Notes: generated by a model from the sequence alone, not told the origin. Positions 33,840 through 42,974 are shown, counted from the first letter of the stretch. The stretch: DNA of 64,000 nt from Dermacoccus abyssi (GCF_034541975.1 NZ_JAVYJM010000001.1), one strand, 5' to 3'. A program made the numbers and translations.

Positions 33840-34543
33840 ACGTCGGGGCGGGCATCACCGTCGTCGGACTCACCGCGGATGACGCGGGTGGCACTCGGGA
33901 GGTGTTCCGGGAAACGCTGCGCCAGGGCGTCGCGCCCCGGCGCCAGTTGCGCGAGGCTGGATTCCGGGCCTCCAGGCTGCCCCACGTGACGAGCGACGCC
34001 GACGACGCCGTCCTCGCGTACGAGGTGACGTCGCTGCCGGCCTCGTCCCGCACACCCTGTGCGCATGCCACGGAGAAGGCGGACCTCGTGCGGCAGCGCC
34101 TCGCCGCCTACGCGGTCGTCACGAGCGAACGTGGCGTGCTGCTCACCCGCCTGTCCCAGACCACCGGACGACCGGGTCTGTGGATCCTGCCGGGTGGTGG
34201 TGTCGACGCGGGGGAGCACCCGGCGGAAGCCGTCGTGAGGGAGGTCTGGGAGGAAGCCGGGCAGGACGTGGAGCTCGGTGAGCTCGTCGACGTCTCGTCC
34301 TCGCATCGGGTGGGTATCGGGCGCGGTGACGTCGTGGAGGACTTCCACGCGGTGCGCCTGCTGTTCACCGCGTCCTGTTCGCAGCCGTCCGAACCCGTTG
34401 TCCACGACGTCGGTGGTTCGACCGAGAGCGCGGCGTGGTTCTCGATCGCCGACGCCGTCGACCCCGAAGCGCCCGGTTACCCCGAGGGCGGCATGGCCTC
34501 GTGGGCCCTCGATGCGGTGCGGGCCTTCGCGGATATGCCATGA
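33836..34543 (+). CDS. NUDIX hydrolase
   Basis: A 235-residue protein with a complete Nudix box (about residues 118-140): GGGVDAGEHPAEAVVREVWEE, matching GX5EX7REUXEEXGU, preceded by LWILPGG. The first ~90 residues are not a recognised domain. It hydrolyses a nucleoside diphosphate linked to some moiety; the substrate is unknown. Start at ATG 33836 overlapping the glycosyltransferase stop; the open frame further upstream is a shadow of that gene. Confidence 0.84.
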   Translation: MNVGAGITVVGLTADDAGGTREVFRETLRQGVAPRRQLREAGFRASRLPHVTSDADDAVLAYEVTSLPASSRTPCAHATEKADLVRQRLAAYAVVTSERGVLLTRLSQTTGRPGLWILPGGGVDAGEHPAEAVVREVWEEAGQDVELGELVDVSSSHRVGIGRGDVVEDFHAVRLLFTASCSQPSEPVVHDVGGSTESAAWFSIADAVDPEAPGYPEGGMASWALDAVRAFADMP

Positions 34544-35112
34544 GTGCACAGGGCGGCCGGGTGAGGGCTCGCACCGTATTCGGGTGGCTCGCCTTCGGGC
34601 TCCTGGGGTTCTGCCTGATCTGGGTCCCGGCGATGCACGCCCTCGTCGTGCGTGAGCAAGCCAAGACACGCGCGCTCGCCGAGTCGGGCCGTGTCGTCAC
34701 GGTGGAGAACGTCGAGGACGTGCGCGTCAGCGTCAAGAGCTCCAAGTCGCGGCGCTACGTCTCCAATGTGGGGGTGCGCATCGACGGCACGTGGGTGTGG
34801 CTGTCGGGGTTTGACGAAGACCGGCCTGATTCCACCCGCCATTGGTACACACGGGGTGGCCTGCAACCTCCGATGCCGGGTACCCGCGCCTATCCGCCTC
34901 TCGAAGTGCGTTACGTCCCTGGGGCGCCGAACGCTGCCACGGTGGCGGACCATGAACATCGGGTGGCGAACCTCGTGGACACGCGATGGTTCTGGCTGGC
35001 GGACGCTGTGGCCGCAGCCGTGGCGGTGCTCATGGTGCTGTTCGTCCGGCATCGTGTGCGTCGATGGAACCAGCGTCGTATCCAGGACACGAATCAGCGT
35101 CGGCGCCCGTAG
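34540..35112 (+). CDS. Two-helix membrane protein, DUF3592-like
   Basis: A 190-residue protein with an N-terminal helix (WLAFGLLGFCLIWVPAM), an extracytoplasmic region of ~110 residues with RYVSNVGVRIDGTWVW and YPPLEVRYVPGAPN, and a second helix (ADAVAAAVAVLMVLFV) before a basic tail. The pattern resembles DUF3592 proteins; function is unknown. It starts on the NUDIX stop (ATGA). Its last 19 bp overlap the tail of the convergent gene. Confidence 0.72.
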   Translation: MSAQGGRVRARTVFGWLAFGLLGFCLIWVPAMHALVVREQAKTRALAESGRVVTVENVEDVRVSVKSSKSRRYVSNVGVRIDGTWVWLSGFDEDRPDSTRHWYTRGGLQPPMPGTRAYPPLEVRYVPGAPNAATVADHEHRVANLVDTRWFWLADAVAAAVAVLMVLFVRHRVRRWNQRRIQDTNQRRRP

Positions 35113-35399
35113 ACGAGCCCCAGCGCACCGGCCACGACGGCCGTGGCGCCGATGCCGAGCAGGATGCCGGGCACCGTGTAGCGCGAGTCCAGGCTGATGA
35201 CGTCACCGTACGCGAGCGCGCAGAGCACGGCTGTGACGAGTCCGATCGTGGCGAGGACGGCCCCGACGATGTTGGCTTCACGACGTTCGTCGTCGCGTCG
35301 CTCCTGTGCGCTCGCCGGTGCGGGTGTGGCCCCCTGCTCGTACGACCAGGCCTGCGTGGGGGCGCTCGCGCCGTAGCTGAAGTCGTCGTAACTCGTCAT
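35094..35399 (-). CDS. Small two-helix membrane protein
   Basis: A 101-residue protein: a Ser/Ala/Gln-rich hydrophilic N-terminus (~40 residues), then two helices (IVGAVLATIGLVTAVLCALAY and VPGILLGIGATAVVAGALGL) and a GRRR end. No family recognised. It overlaps the convergent upstream gene by 19 bp at the 3' ends. Confidence 0.62.
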   Translation of the reverse strand: MTSYDDFSYGASAPTQAWSYEQGATPAPASAQERRDDERREANIVGAVLATIGLVTAVLCALAYGDVISLDSRYTVPGILLGIGATAVVAGALGLVYGRRR

Positions 35400-35466
35400 C
35401 GCTCGTTCGCCTGCTCTCGTGAGGTGGGGTTGGTCATCGGTGGGATCTCGAGGCTTGATTCGTCGT

Positions 35467-36873
35467 TCACGAGGCCGTACCCGACGTCTTCGCCGGAGCT
35501 TGGCTCCGCACGCGGACGAACACGTCGCCGATTCCGACGTCGGTCTTCAGACGGATCGTCTTGTTGCCCGACCCGAGAGTCGTACGGGTCGGCTCCGTGC
35601 CGCTCGAACCGCCTGCCTCGTAGAACACCTGGCCGGCGTCGTCGGTGGCGCTGATGTACCCGAGGCGCGTCACAGAGGTGAGTTCGACCTTGACGCCGCG
35701 CGGCACCTCGACGCGCAGGCGCCCGGCGGTGAGGCGGGCGTTGACGTCGACGACCTCGGGCAACTTCGCGACGTCGACGCGGGTGAGATCGATCGTGCTC
35801 GTGCCCATCCCGGCGTCGTACGACTGCGTGGCGGCCAACGTCGTCGGTTGGGCGGACAGGGAACTCGTGCGGCTCGAGTAGCCGGCCGAGTGCAACGACG
35901 CGAAGGTGATGCTGACGGCGATGAGCGGCACGACGAGCAGGCTCAACACACCGACGCGGTAGCCGCGCAGCGCGAAGAAGAGGGCCCCCAGGCTGACGAC
36001 GGCAAGGCTCCCGAACACCAACCAGGGCAATGCCGTTTCGCCGCCGGTCGTCACGCCGCCGACGAGGCCGAGTGCCGGTGGGACGACCGCAAGGCCGGCG
36101 AGCAGGAGGAAAGCGGCGAACGGCAACCGGGTGCGGCGCCGGCGGGCGCGGCGTTCGGCGTTGCGCGCGCGGCGGGCCTCCTGGGCGGCGAGGTTGTTCT
36201 GCTGGTGGTGAGCCCGAGCCGCCCGGAACTGCTCCCGGGCGCTTCGGCGCTCGTCGATGAACGGCACCGAGCTCGAGGTGGCGTCGTCGAATCCGTAGCC
36301 CGTCGCGGGTGGTTCTGCCACGGTGTTGCTCCCGCCTGGTGCGGGCGTCGGCGCGTAGGTCGCGTCATGGGGGAGAGGTTCGTCCTTGCGGCCGCGACGA
36401 ACGACGACGAACGCCAGGGCCCCGAGTGCAACGAGGGAGATCACGGGGCCGGTGTTTCCGAGGAACTCGAAACCGAAGCCCCACGGCATCGTGACGATGA
36501 GCGCCAGCGCGGTGATTACGAGGACGACCATCGGCATACCGCTGTCGCCGCGGCGGGCCTCGTCGAGCACGACGCGGTCGGCGAGGTCGGGCACGAGACT
36601 CCACGCCAGGAGGTAGACCACCAGGCCGACACCTGACAGCACGAGCAGGATGGCCACCGCGCGCACGAGCAACGGCGCGACGCCGAGTCGCAGCCCGACG
36701 CCGGCGCAGACACCGCCGAGCCACCCGCCGTCGGTGTCGCGACGCAGGTCGATGTCGCGCAACGTCTCGATGAAGCGGTCGAAGCCCGCTCCCGTCGTGG
36801 CGCTTGTCGCGCCGCTCGCACTGCTTCCGGTGCGCTCGTCTTCCCGCGGATTCGGGGTGGCCGTCTCGTTCAT
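35467..36873 (-). CDS. PspC-domain membrane protein (LiaF/EsrI-like)
   Basis: A 468-residue membrane protein. Residues ~50-110 form a PspC domain (GGWLGGVCAGVGLRLGVAP), followed by several helices and a C-terminal extracytoplasmic beta-rich domain (VDVNARLTAGRLRVEVPRG, IRLKTDVGIGDVFV) like that of LiaF/DUF2154 proteins. The gene is divergent from a PspC-histidine kinase/LuxR regulator pair with 125 bp between them. This resembles the corynebacterial EsrISR three-component envelope-stress system, in which the PspC/LiaF partner restrains the kinase. Start at ATG 36873, supported by CAGGCT ending 6 nt upstream. Confidence 0.82.
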   Translation of the reverse strand: MNETATPNPREDERTGSSASGATSATTGAGFDRFIETLRDIDLRRDTDGGWLGGVCAGVGLRLGVAPLLVRAVAILLVLSGVGLVVYLLAWSLVPDLADRVVLDEARRGDSGMPMVVLVITALALIVTMPWGFGFEFLGNTGPVISLVALGALAFVVVRRGRKDEPLPHDATYAPTPAPGGSNTVAEPPATGYGFDDATSSSVPFIDERRSAREQFRAARAHHQQNNLAAQEARRARNAERRARRRRTRLPFAAFLLLAGLAVVPPALGLVGGVTTGGETALPWLVFGSLAVVSLGALFFALRGYRVGVLSLLVVPLIAVSITFASLHSAGYSSRTSSLSAQPTTLAATQSYDAGMGTSTIDLTRVDVAKLPEVVDVNARLTAGRLRVEVPRGVKVELTSVTRLGYISATDDAGQVFYEAGGSSGTEPTRTTLGSGNKTIRLKTDVGIGDVFVRVRSQAPAKTSGTAS

Positions 36874-36998
36874 GCTCCCAGCCTGCCGCGTACTCGCGGT
36901 CCACCGGCAGGGGGAGCAACCCTGACGCGACCCTGAACTTCCCCGAGGCGACCCCGGCAAAGGGGCGCTCGCGCTCGCGCGTGCGACACCATGGAGTC

Positions 36999-38222
36999 AT
37001 GACGACGCAGCAGAGCACCTCGGCCCCCTCGGGGGCCGAACGCGTGCTGCCCGCGCACTGGCCGGACGTCAACGAACGGCCTCCGCTCGAGCGTCTGCCT
37101 CGAGCAGGCTGGCTCGGTGGTGTCTGCGCCGGTATCGCACGCCACCTCGGCGTCTCGGCGTGGGGCGTGCGGGGCGTCGTCATCGTCACGTCGCTCGTGT
37201 GGGTGGGGCTGCCGGTCTACCTCTTCCTGTGGTTCTCGATGCCGCGCGCCGAGCAGGCCGGTCGGACGCCGCGTCCGCGCCTGCTGCTCGCGTCCGGATT
37301 CCTCATCGTCACGCTCGTCGGCGCACTGTTGGCCGACACCTCGGGCGTCAGCGTTCAGCTCGGCATTCCGTTGCTCGTGTCGTCGGCGGGCCTCGTCATT
37401 GCGTGGTCACGCCTGGCCGACCGCGACCGACGAGCCTGGGTGAGCAGTGACTTCGGTCGACGAGAGTCATTGCTGCGCCTGAGTTTCGGTGCTTTCCTGG
37501 TGCTCGTCGGTCTCGTCACGGCGGCCGCGACGGGTCGTGGCTTCGCCGGTCTGCGTGACGTGGGTATCGCCCTCGTCGTCCTGCTCGGCGGGCTGGCGGC
37601 CGTGCTCGCGCCGTTCGGGCTGCGCCTGTGGGACGACATGCGTCGCGACCAGGCGGAGAAGGCCATGGCCGACGCCCGAGCCGACGTCGCCTCGCACCTG
37701 CACGACTCCGTCCTGCAGACGCTCGCGCTCATCCAGCGCCGCACGAACGAACCGGAGATCGCCCAGCTCGCCCGCACCCAGGAGCGCGACCTGCGCTCGT
37801 GGCTCTTCGCCGACGACGAGAACGCCCCCGAGGTGGCCGAGGCGCCGGAACTGCTGCGCGGCGTCGTCCACGCGGTCGAGGACGGCTTCGCCGTGCCGGT
37901 CGACGTCATCGTCACCGGGCAAGCACCCGTGACCCCGCGGATCGAAGCACTCGTGAGCGCGGTACGGGAGGCGACGACGAACGCGGCCAAGCACGGTGCG
38001 CCGCCCGTATCCGTCTACGCCGAGTTCAACGCCGACGTGGCAGAGGTGTTCGTCCGCGACCACGGCGAGGGGTTCGATCCTGACGCCGTCGCGGAGGACC
38101 GCGCCGGGGTGCGCGAGTCGATCGTCGGGCGCATGGAACGTCACGGCGGCAGCGCCCGCATCCGTCGTCTCGACGACGGTCTCGAAGTCTCACTCACGAT
38201 GCCCCTGGAGGAAAGGTCATGA
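36999..38222 (+). CDS. PspC-domain sensor histidine kinase
   Basis: A 407-residue kinase. The N-terminus holds a PspC domain (AGWLGGVCAGIARHLGVSA, ~30-90), then four or more helices. The cytoplasmic part has the dimerisation H-box SHLHDSVLQTLAL with phospho-acceptor H235, and an ATPase domain with REATTNAAKHGAP (N-box) and DHGEGFDPDAV (G-box). It belongs to the NarL/LiaS class that partners LuxR-type regulators, and the regulator gene overlaps it (ATGA). Start at ATG 36999; upstream open frame is not coding. Confidence 0.87.
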   Translation: MTTQQSTSAPSGAERVLPAHWPDVNERPPLERLPRAGWLGGVCAGIARHLGVSAWGVRGVVIVTSLVWVGLPVYLFLWFSMPRAEQAGRTPRPRLLLASGFLIVTLVGALLADTSGVSVQLGIPLLVSSAGLVIAWSRLADRDRRAWVSSDFGRRESLLRLSFGAFLVLVGLVTAAATGRGFAGLRDVGIALVVLLGGLAAVLAPFGLRLWDDMRRDQAEKAMADARADVASHLHDSVLQTLALIQRRTNEPEIAQLARTQERDLRSWLFADDENAPEVAEAPELLRGVVHAVEDGFAVPVDVIVTGQAPVTPRIEALVSAVREATTNAAKHGAPPVSVYAEFNADVAEVFVRDHGEGFDPDAVAEDRAGVRESIVGRMERHGGSARIRRLDDGLEVSLTMPLEERS

Positions 38223-38905
38223 CTGCACCGTTGCGCGTCGTCCTCGTCGACGACCACCGGATGTTTCGCGCCGGCGTGCGCGCCGAACTGCTCGAGGCCG
38301 CGTCGGCGGGCACGCCCGTGGAGTTCGTCGGTGAAGCGGGCAGCGTCGAGGAGGCGGTCGAGGTCATCACCCGCGAGCGCCCCGACGTCGTCCTGCTCGA
38401 CGTGCACCTGCCCGGCGGTGACGGACGTGGCGGAGCCGACGTGGCCCGCGCCTGTGCGGGCGTCGACTCGAACGCGGGGGAGCCGGTACGGATGCTCGCG
38501 CTGTCGGTCTCGGACGCGGCGGAGGACGTCGTCGCCGTCATCCGCGCGGGCGCTCGCGGTTACGTGACGAAGACGATCTCACCCGACGACCTGCTGCGCG
38601 CCCTCGAGCGCGTCGCCGCGGGTGACGCCGTGTTCTCGCCGCGGCTGGCCGGATTCGTCCTCGACGCGTTCGGCGCCGCAGCGGGGGAGGTGGCCGAGGT
38701 AGACGAGGAACTCGACAAGCTCTCGGCCCGTGAGCGCGAAGTGATGCGCCTCATCGCGCGGGGGTATCAGTACAAAGAGGTCGCGAAGGAGCTGTTCATC
38801 TCCGTCAAGACCGTCGAGACCCATGTGAGCAACGTGCTGCGCAAGCTGCAGTTGTCGAACCGGCACGAGCTCACGTCGTGGGCGATGGCGCGGCGCCTGC
38901 TCTGA
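38219..38905 (+). CDS. LuxR-type response regulator
   Basis: A 228-residue regulator. The receiver has RVVLVDDHRMFRAG and phospho-acceptor D61 in VVLLDVHLPGG. The LuxR helix-turn-helix is LSAREREVMRLIARGYQYKEVAKELFI followed by SVKTVETHVSNVLRKL. It is coupled to the kinase by a 4-bp overlap. Likely targets include the divergent PspC gene, judging from related systems; no binding site could be identified. Confidence 0.92.
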   Translation: MTAPLRVVLVDDHRMFRAGVRAELLEAASAGTPVEFVGEAGSVEEAVEVITRERPDVVLLDVHLPGGDGRGGADVARACAGVDSNAGEPVRMLALSVSDAAEDVVAVIRAGARGYVTKTISPDDLLRALERVAAGDAVFSPRLAGFVLDAFGAAAGEVAEVDEELDKLSAREREVMRLIARGYQYKEVAKELFISVKTVETHVSNVLRKLQLSNRHELTSWAMARRLL

Positions 38906-39040
38906 CGTCCCGGCCTTGAGAGCCGCATGCGCCGTGACGGCAGGTCGGCACCTCAACCGGGCGAGTTCAGGATCCAAAGTGGCGTGACGACGAGTGCGCA
39001 CTTCACGAGCAGCCCATCGCGGCCAGGCTCGGACGACGAA

Positions 39041-39070
39041 AGGTGCGCCCCGGCGAACCGGGGCGCACCT
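39041..39070. terminator. Terminator between the regulator and the membrane protein gene
   Basis: AGGTGCGCCCCGG (39041-39053) pairs perfectly with CCGGGGCGCACCT (39058-39070) around CGAA. On the minus strand it is followed by TTTCGTC, so it mainly ends the minus-strand gene at 39089. Confidence 0.8.
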
Positions 39071-39088
39071 ATCGCGTGAGCGAGTCGA

Positions 39089-39436
39089 TCAGTGCCAGAA
39101 GACGGCCACGGCAACGTTGACGACGGCCAGCACCGCGGCACCGGTGACGAGCGGAGCAGCCACCTCGTTCTTCTTCTCCTTCGACTGGGCCACCTCGAGC
39201 AGGCCCACGACGACGAAGGCGATGAGGAGCTTGACCGCCACCCAGACGTGGTTGAGCTCCCAGCTCTGCGATGAGGCCACACCCACCATCGCGAGGCCGA
39301 TGAGCAGCTGCGCGCGGGCACCCCACACCATCGCGGGCACGGCACGCGGTGCCTTGGCGACGGCGGCGTACCCACCGATGATCGCGGCCATGCCGAGCAG
39401 GTGGGCGAACAGGAGCACGTTCTGCAGAGTCGTCAT
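39089..39436 (-). CDS. Four-helix integral membrane protein
   Basis: A 115-residue protein with about four helices: VLLFAHLLGMAAIIGGYAAV, ARAQLLIGLAMVGVAS, VAVKLLIAFVVVGLLEV and a C-terminal helix ending VAVFWH. Distribution of His and Trp (LFAHLLG, LNHVWVAVK) recalls small haem- or copper-linked membrane proteins, but no family assignment is secure. The start is supported by TACCCT on the minus strand ending 6 nt upstream. Confidence 0.72.
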   Translation of the reverse strand: MTTLQNVLLFAHLLGMAAIIGGYAAVAKAPRAVPAMVWGARAQLLIGLAMVGVASSQSWELNHVWVAVKLLIAFVVVGLLEVAQSKEKKNEVAAPLVTGAAVLAVVNVAVAVFWH

Positions 39437-39442
39437 GACTCC

Positions 39443-39448
39443 AGGGTA
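39443..39448 (-). promoter_or_regulatory. -10 hexamer for the small membrane protein gene
   Basis: The minus strand reads TACCCT, ending 6 nt before the ATG at 39436; GGAG in the gap could also act as a very close Shine-Dalgarno. Confidence 0.5.
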
Positions 39449-39509
39449 GGTGCTCGTTGCAAATCGCTTGTGCGGCGGGGCTGTTCGCCGTGCGTTCGCT
39501 ATCCGAGCG

Positions 39510-40178
39510 TCAGGCGACGGTCGTCGGGTTGATCTCTTCGCCGGCGGCCCGCTTGGCCTCGGCGTAGGCGGCGACGTTGGCGCTGATCCGCTTGCGCATC
39601 ACGGTGGAGACGAAGACGCCGAACGCGAGGGCCACGATGAGGCCGACGAACGAGAAGTTGTGCATCCATTTCTCCGCGACCTTGCCGAGGAAGTGAACCC
39701 CATAGGCCAGACCTCCGGCCCACGCGAAAGCGCCCGTGACGTTGGCCAGGAGGAAGCGCGGGTAGCTCATGCGCAGGGACCCCGCGAGCGGGCCCGCGAA
39801 GATGCGGAGCAGTGCCACGAAGCGGCCGAAGAACACGGCCCACACGCCGTGGCGGTGGAACGCGTGCTTGGCGTAGCCGATCGTCTCGTCGTTGACGTGG
39901 TGCGGGAAGCGTTCGCCGAGCCAGCCGAACAGGCGATCGCCGAAGTGGCGGCCCACGAAGTAGCCGATCGAGTCACCCACCGCAGCGCCGACGATGGCGG
40001 CGGTGGCCACGCCGTGAATGCTGATGCGCGGCTCCGGCCCCGACGCGAGAAGGGACGCAGTGACGAGCATGATCTCGCCGGGCAGGGGGATGCCGATGCT
40101 CTCCACGAGAATGATGAGGCCGGTCAGGGCATAGACGGCCTGAGCCGGTACCGCATCGAGGAGGGCATTGAAGTCCAC
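39510..40178 (-). CDS. DedA-family membrane protein
   Basis: A 222-residue DedA/SNARE-associated membrane protein; relatives flip undecaprenyl phosphate or phospholipids. It has ILVESIGIPLPGEIML, GAAVGDSIGYFVGRHFG, the FGRFVALLRIFAGPLAG reentrant-loop signature and several helices. Start: I choose the GTG at 40178 (VDFNALLDAVPAQAVY) because TACCCT ends exactly 6 nt upstream and the family begins here; an ATG at 40220 (236 residues) is the alternative. The intergenic run to pcrA is divergent. Confidence 0.88.
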   Translation of the reverse strand: MDFNALLDAVPAQAVYALTGLIILVESIGIPLPGEIMLVTASLLASGPEPRISIHGVATAAIVGAAVGDSIGYFVGRHFGDRLFGWLGERFPHHVNDETIGYAKHAFHRHGVWAVFFGRFVALLRIFAGPLAGSLRMSYPRFLLANVTGAFAWAGGLAYGVHFLGKVAEKWMHNFSFVGLIVALAFGVFVSTVMRKRISANVAAYAEAKRAAGEEINPTTVA

Positions 40179-40184
40179 CCCTCC

Positions 40185-40190
40185 AGGGTA
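40185..40190 (-). promoter_or_regulatory. -10 hexamer fixing the DedA start
   Basis: The minus strand reads TACCCT-GGAGGG-GTG. GGAGG is too close to the GTG for a normal Shine-Dalgarno, so a leaderless start fits better. Confidence 0.5.
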
Positions 40191-40325
40191 GGCGCCTTTT
40201 TCGGCAGTTTTGACCGTCATGACGCCGATGAGACGTGTCGTCGCCCACCTTGCGTGCAGCCCCCGCACGGCCTCTCGCGGGGAGGGCCGACGTTGTCGGT
40301 GCTCACTCCTAGACTGGGCACCATC

Positions 40326-42974
40326 ATGAGTGGGCTTTTCGACGACCTTCCCCTGCCCGGTTTCGACGCCGGAAGCAACGGCGACGCGCGCCGGGCGAAC
40401 CGCGCGGAACGCACGCCGAAGGGCGCGCAGACCTCTGCGGTCGACGATTCAGGAGTGCCGCTGTGGGCCCTCGAAGAGCCCCCGGCCGACGGCGACGGCG
40501 ACGTTCCTCCGGACGAGTCCGACGCACCGATGCTCGGGCGCGGTTCGCACTGGGGGCGCCCCGACACCTCAGCCGGGCCCGATTTCCGCGCGAACCCCGC
40601 GAGCCTGCTCGAGGGCATGAACCCGCAGCAGGCGCAGGCCGTCAAGCACTTCGGTTCGCCGCTGCTCATCGTGGCCGGTGCCGGTTCGGGCAAGACGCGG
40701 GTGCTCACCCACCGCATCGCCTACCTCATGGCCGAACGAGGAGCCCAGCCCGGGCAGATCCTCGCCATCACCTTCACGAACAAGGCTGCGGCCGAGATGC
40801 GTGAACGCGTCGAGCAGCTCGTCGGGCGCGCCGCGAACGCGATGTGGGTGAGCACGTTCCACTCGGCGTGCGTGCGCATCCTGCGCCGCGAGGCCAAGCA
40901 CGTGGGCCTCAAGTCGACGTTCTCCATCTACGACGCCGCCGACAGCCAGCGCCTCATGGCGATGGTCACCCGCGATCTCGACCTCGACCCGAAGCGTTAC
41001 CCGCCCAAGTCCTTCAGCTTCCAGGTGAGCAACCTCAAGAACGAGCTCATCGACGCCGAGGAGGCCGCACGTCGCGCCGAGACCGACCAGGAACGCAAGG
41101 TCGCCGACGCCTACCGGCTTTACCAGCAGCGCCTCACGGCCGCGAACGCGCTCGACTTCGACGACATCATCATGACGACGGTGACGATCCTGCAGGCGTT
41201 CCCGCAGGTGGCCGAGTACTACCGGCGTCGCTTCCGCCACATCCTCGTCGACGAGTACCAGGACACGAACCACGCGCAGTACGTGCTCGTGCGTGAACTC
41301 GCCGGGGGTGAGAAGGCGTCCGGCGGCATCGAATCCGTCGACGCCGAGGGCGACTCGCGCGCGGCCGAGGGCGTGCCGATGGCCGACCTGTGCGTCGTCG
41401 GTGACGCCGACCAGTCGATCTATGCGTTCCGCGGCGCGACGATCCGCAACATCGTCGAGTTCGAGGAGGACTACCCGAACGCCACGACGATCCTGCTCGA
41501 GCAGAACTACCGCTCGACGCAGAACATCCTCGGTGCGGCGAACGCCGTCATCGAGCGCAACCCGGAGCGGCGCAAGAAGAACCTGTGGTCCGATCAGGGC
41601 GCGGGGGAGAAGGTTGTCGGCTACGTCGCCGACAGCGAGCACGACGAGGCGGCCTTCGTCGCGCGCACCATCGACTCGTTGGGGGACAGCCACGGCGTCA
41701 AGCCCAAGGACGTGGCCGTCTTCTACCGCACGAACGCTCAGTCGCGCGCGCTCGAAGAGGTGTTCGTGCGCGTGGGCCTGCCGTACAAGGTCGTCGGCGG
41801 CACGCGCTTCTACGAGCGCAAGGAGATCAAGGACGCGCTCGCCTACCTGCGCGTCATCTCCAACCCGGCCGACACGGTCAACCTGCGTCGCATCGTCAAC
41901 ACCCCCAAGCGCGGCATCGGCGATCGGGCGCAGGCGAGCATCGGGGCGCTGGCCGAAAGGGAGCGCATCACCTACATCCAGGCGCTCGCCCGCCCGGACG
42001 ACGCACCGGGCATCGCCACGCGAAGCGTGAGCGCGATCCGCGGGTTCACCGAGTTGCTCGAGGGCCTGCGGGTCGTGCGCGAGAGCGGCAGCGGGGTCGG
42101 CCCGCTCATCGAGGCGATCCTCGAGCGCACCGGCTACCTCAAGGAGCTGCGCGAGAGCCGTGACCCGCAGGACGAGACGCGCATCGAGAACCTCGCCGAG
42201 CTCGTCGCCGTCGCGAACGAGTTCGACGACAACTACCCGGGGGCCACGCTCGAGGACTTCCTCGAGCAGGTCTCGCTCGTCGCCGACACCGACGAGATTC
42301 CGGAGGACGGTGAGGACCAGGGCGTCGTCACGCTCATGACGTTGCACACGGCCAAGGGCCTCGAGTTCCCCGTCGTCTTCCTCACCGGCATGGAGGACGG
42401 CACGTTTCCGCACATGCGGGCGCTGGGCGACACCAAGGAGCTCGAGGAGGAGCGTCGCCTGGCCTACGTCGGCCTGACGCGCGCTCGACAGCGGCTCTAC
42501 CTCTCGCGTGCTGCGGTGCGTTCGGCGTGGGGTGCGCCGCAGTACAACCCCCCGTCGCGCTTCCTCGGCGAGATCCCCGACGACCTGCTGCACTGGGAGC
42601 GCGAGGGCACGACGTTCACCACGGGTCCGCGCGGCTACGGTTCCGGCTACGGCGGGGGCTCGCGCTCGGGCGGGTTCTCTCGGCGTGACGACGATGACGG
42701 CCCCGTCATCGGCCGCGGCGCCGCTCCCGTCGCGCGCCTGTCGAGTGGCGGTCGCGCGGGCTCGTTCTCGGCGAACAAGAACTCGGCCGTGGGCCGTGGC
42801 AACCGCGCCATCCCGAACCTCGATGCCGGCGACAAGGTGACGCACGACAGCTTCGGCCTCGGCACGGTCATCCGCGTCGAGGGTCAGGGTGATCGCGCGA
42901 TGGCCCACATCGACTTCGGTGACGGCCCGCCCAAGCGCCTCCTGCTGCGCTACGCGCCGGTGACCAAGCTCTGA
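40326..42974 (+). CDS. pcrA: ATP-dependent DNA helicase PcrA/UvrD
   Basis: SF1A 3'-5' helicase for repair and plasmid or replication-fork processing. The 882-residue protein starts at ATG 40326; the open frame upstream is antisense to dedA. An acidic, low-complexity N-terminal extension (~95 residues) precedes LNP-like MNPQQAQAVKHF. Motifs: Walker A VAGAGSGKTRVL (~115-126), ITFTNKAAAEM, VDEYQDTN (motif II), GDADQSIYAFRGA, QNYRSTQNIL, and LMTLHTAKGLEF. The C-terminus has a Gly/Arg-rich linker then a Tudor-like end (DKVTHDSFGLGTVI), the RNA polymerase-binding domain of PcrA. -10-like TAGACT lies 10 nt upstream of the start. Confidence 0.95.
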   Translation: MSGLFDDLPLPGFDAGSNGDARRANRAERTPKGAQTSAVDDSGVPLWALEEPPADGDGDVPPDESDAPMLGRGSHWGRPDTSAGPDFRANPASLLEGMNPQQAQAVKHFGSPLLIVAGAGSGKTRVLTHRIAYLMAERGAQPGQILAITFTNKAAAEMRERVEQLVGRAANAMWVSTFHSACVRILRREAKHVGLKSTFSIYDAADSQRLMAMVTRDLDLDPKRYPPKSFSFQVSNLKNELIDAEEAARRAETDQERKVADAYRLYQQRLTAANALDFDDIIMTTVTILQAFPQVAEYYRRRFRHILVDEYQDTNHAQYVLVRELAGGEKASGGIESVDAEGDSRAAEGVPMADLCVVGDADQSIYAFRGATIRNIVEFEEDYPNATTILLEQNYRSTQNILGAANAVIERNPERRKKNLWSDQGAGEKVVGYVADSEHDEAAFVARTIDSLGDSHGVKPKDVAVFYRTNAQSRALEEVFVRVGLPYKVVGGTRFYERKEIKDALAYLRVISNPADTVNLRRIVNTPKRGIGDRAQASIGALAERERITYIQALARPDDAPGIATRSVSAIRGFTELLEGLRVVRESGSGVGPLIEAILERTGYLKELRESRDPQDETRIENLAELVAVANEFDDNYPGATLEDFLEQVSLVADTDEIPEDGEDQGVVTLMTLHTAKGLEFPVVFLTGMEDGTFPHMRALGDTKELEEERRLAYVGLTRARQRLYLSRAAVRSAWGAPQYNPPSRFLGEIPDDLLHWEREGTTFTTGPRGYGSGYGGGSRSGGFSRRDDDDGPVIGRGAAPVARLSSGGRAGSFSANKNSAVGRGNRAIPNLDAGDKVTHDSFGLGTVIRVEGQGDRAMAHIDFGDGPPKRLLLRYAPVTKL

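Noticed and set aside
39450..40325. In-frame N-terminal extension of pcrA giving a 1,174-residue protein
   Set aside because: The extension is antisense to the convincing dedA gene, has low-complexity sequence, and helicase homologues start near the ATG at 40326, which has a -10-like TAGACT upstream.
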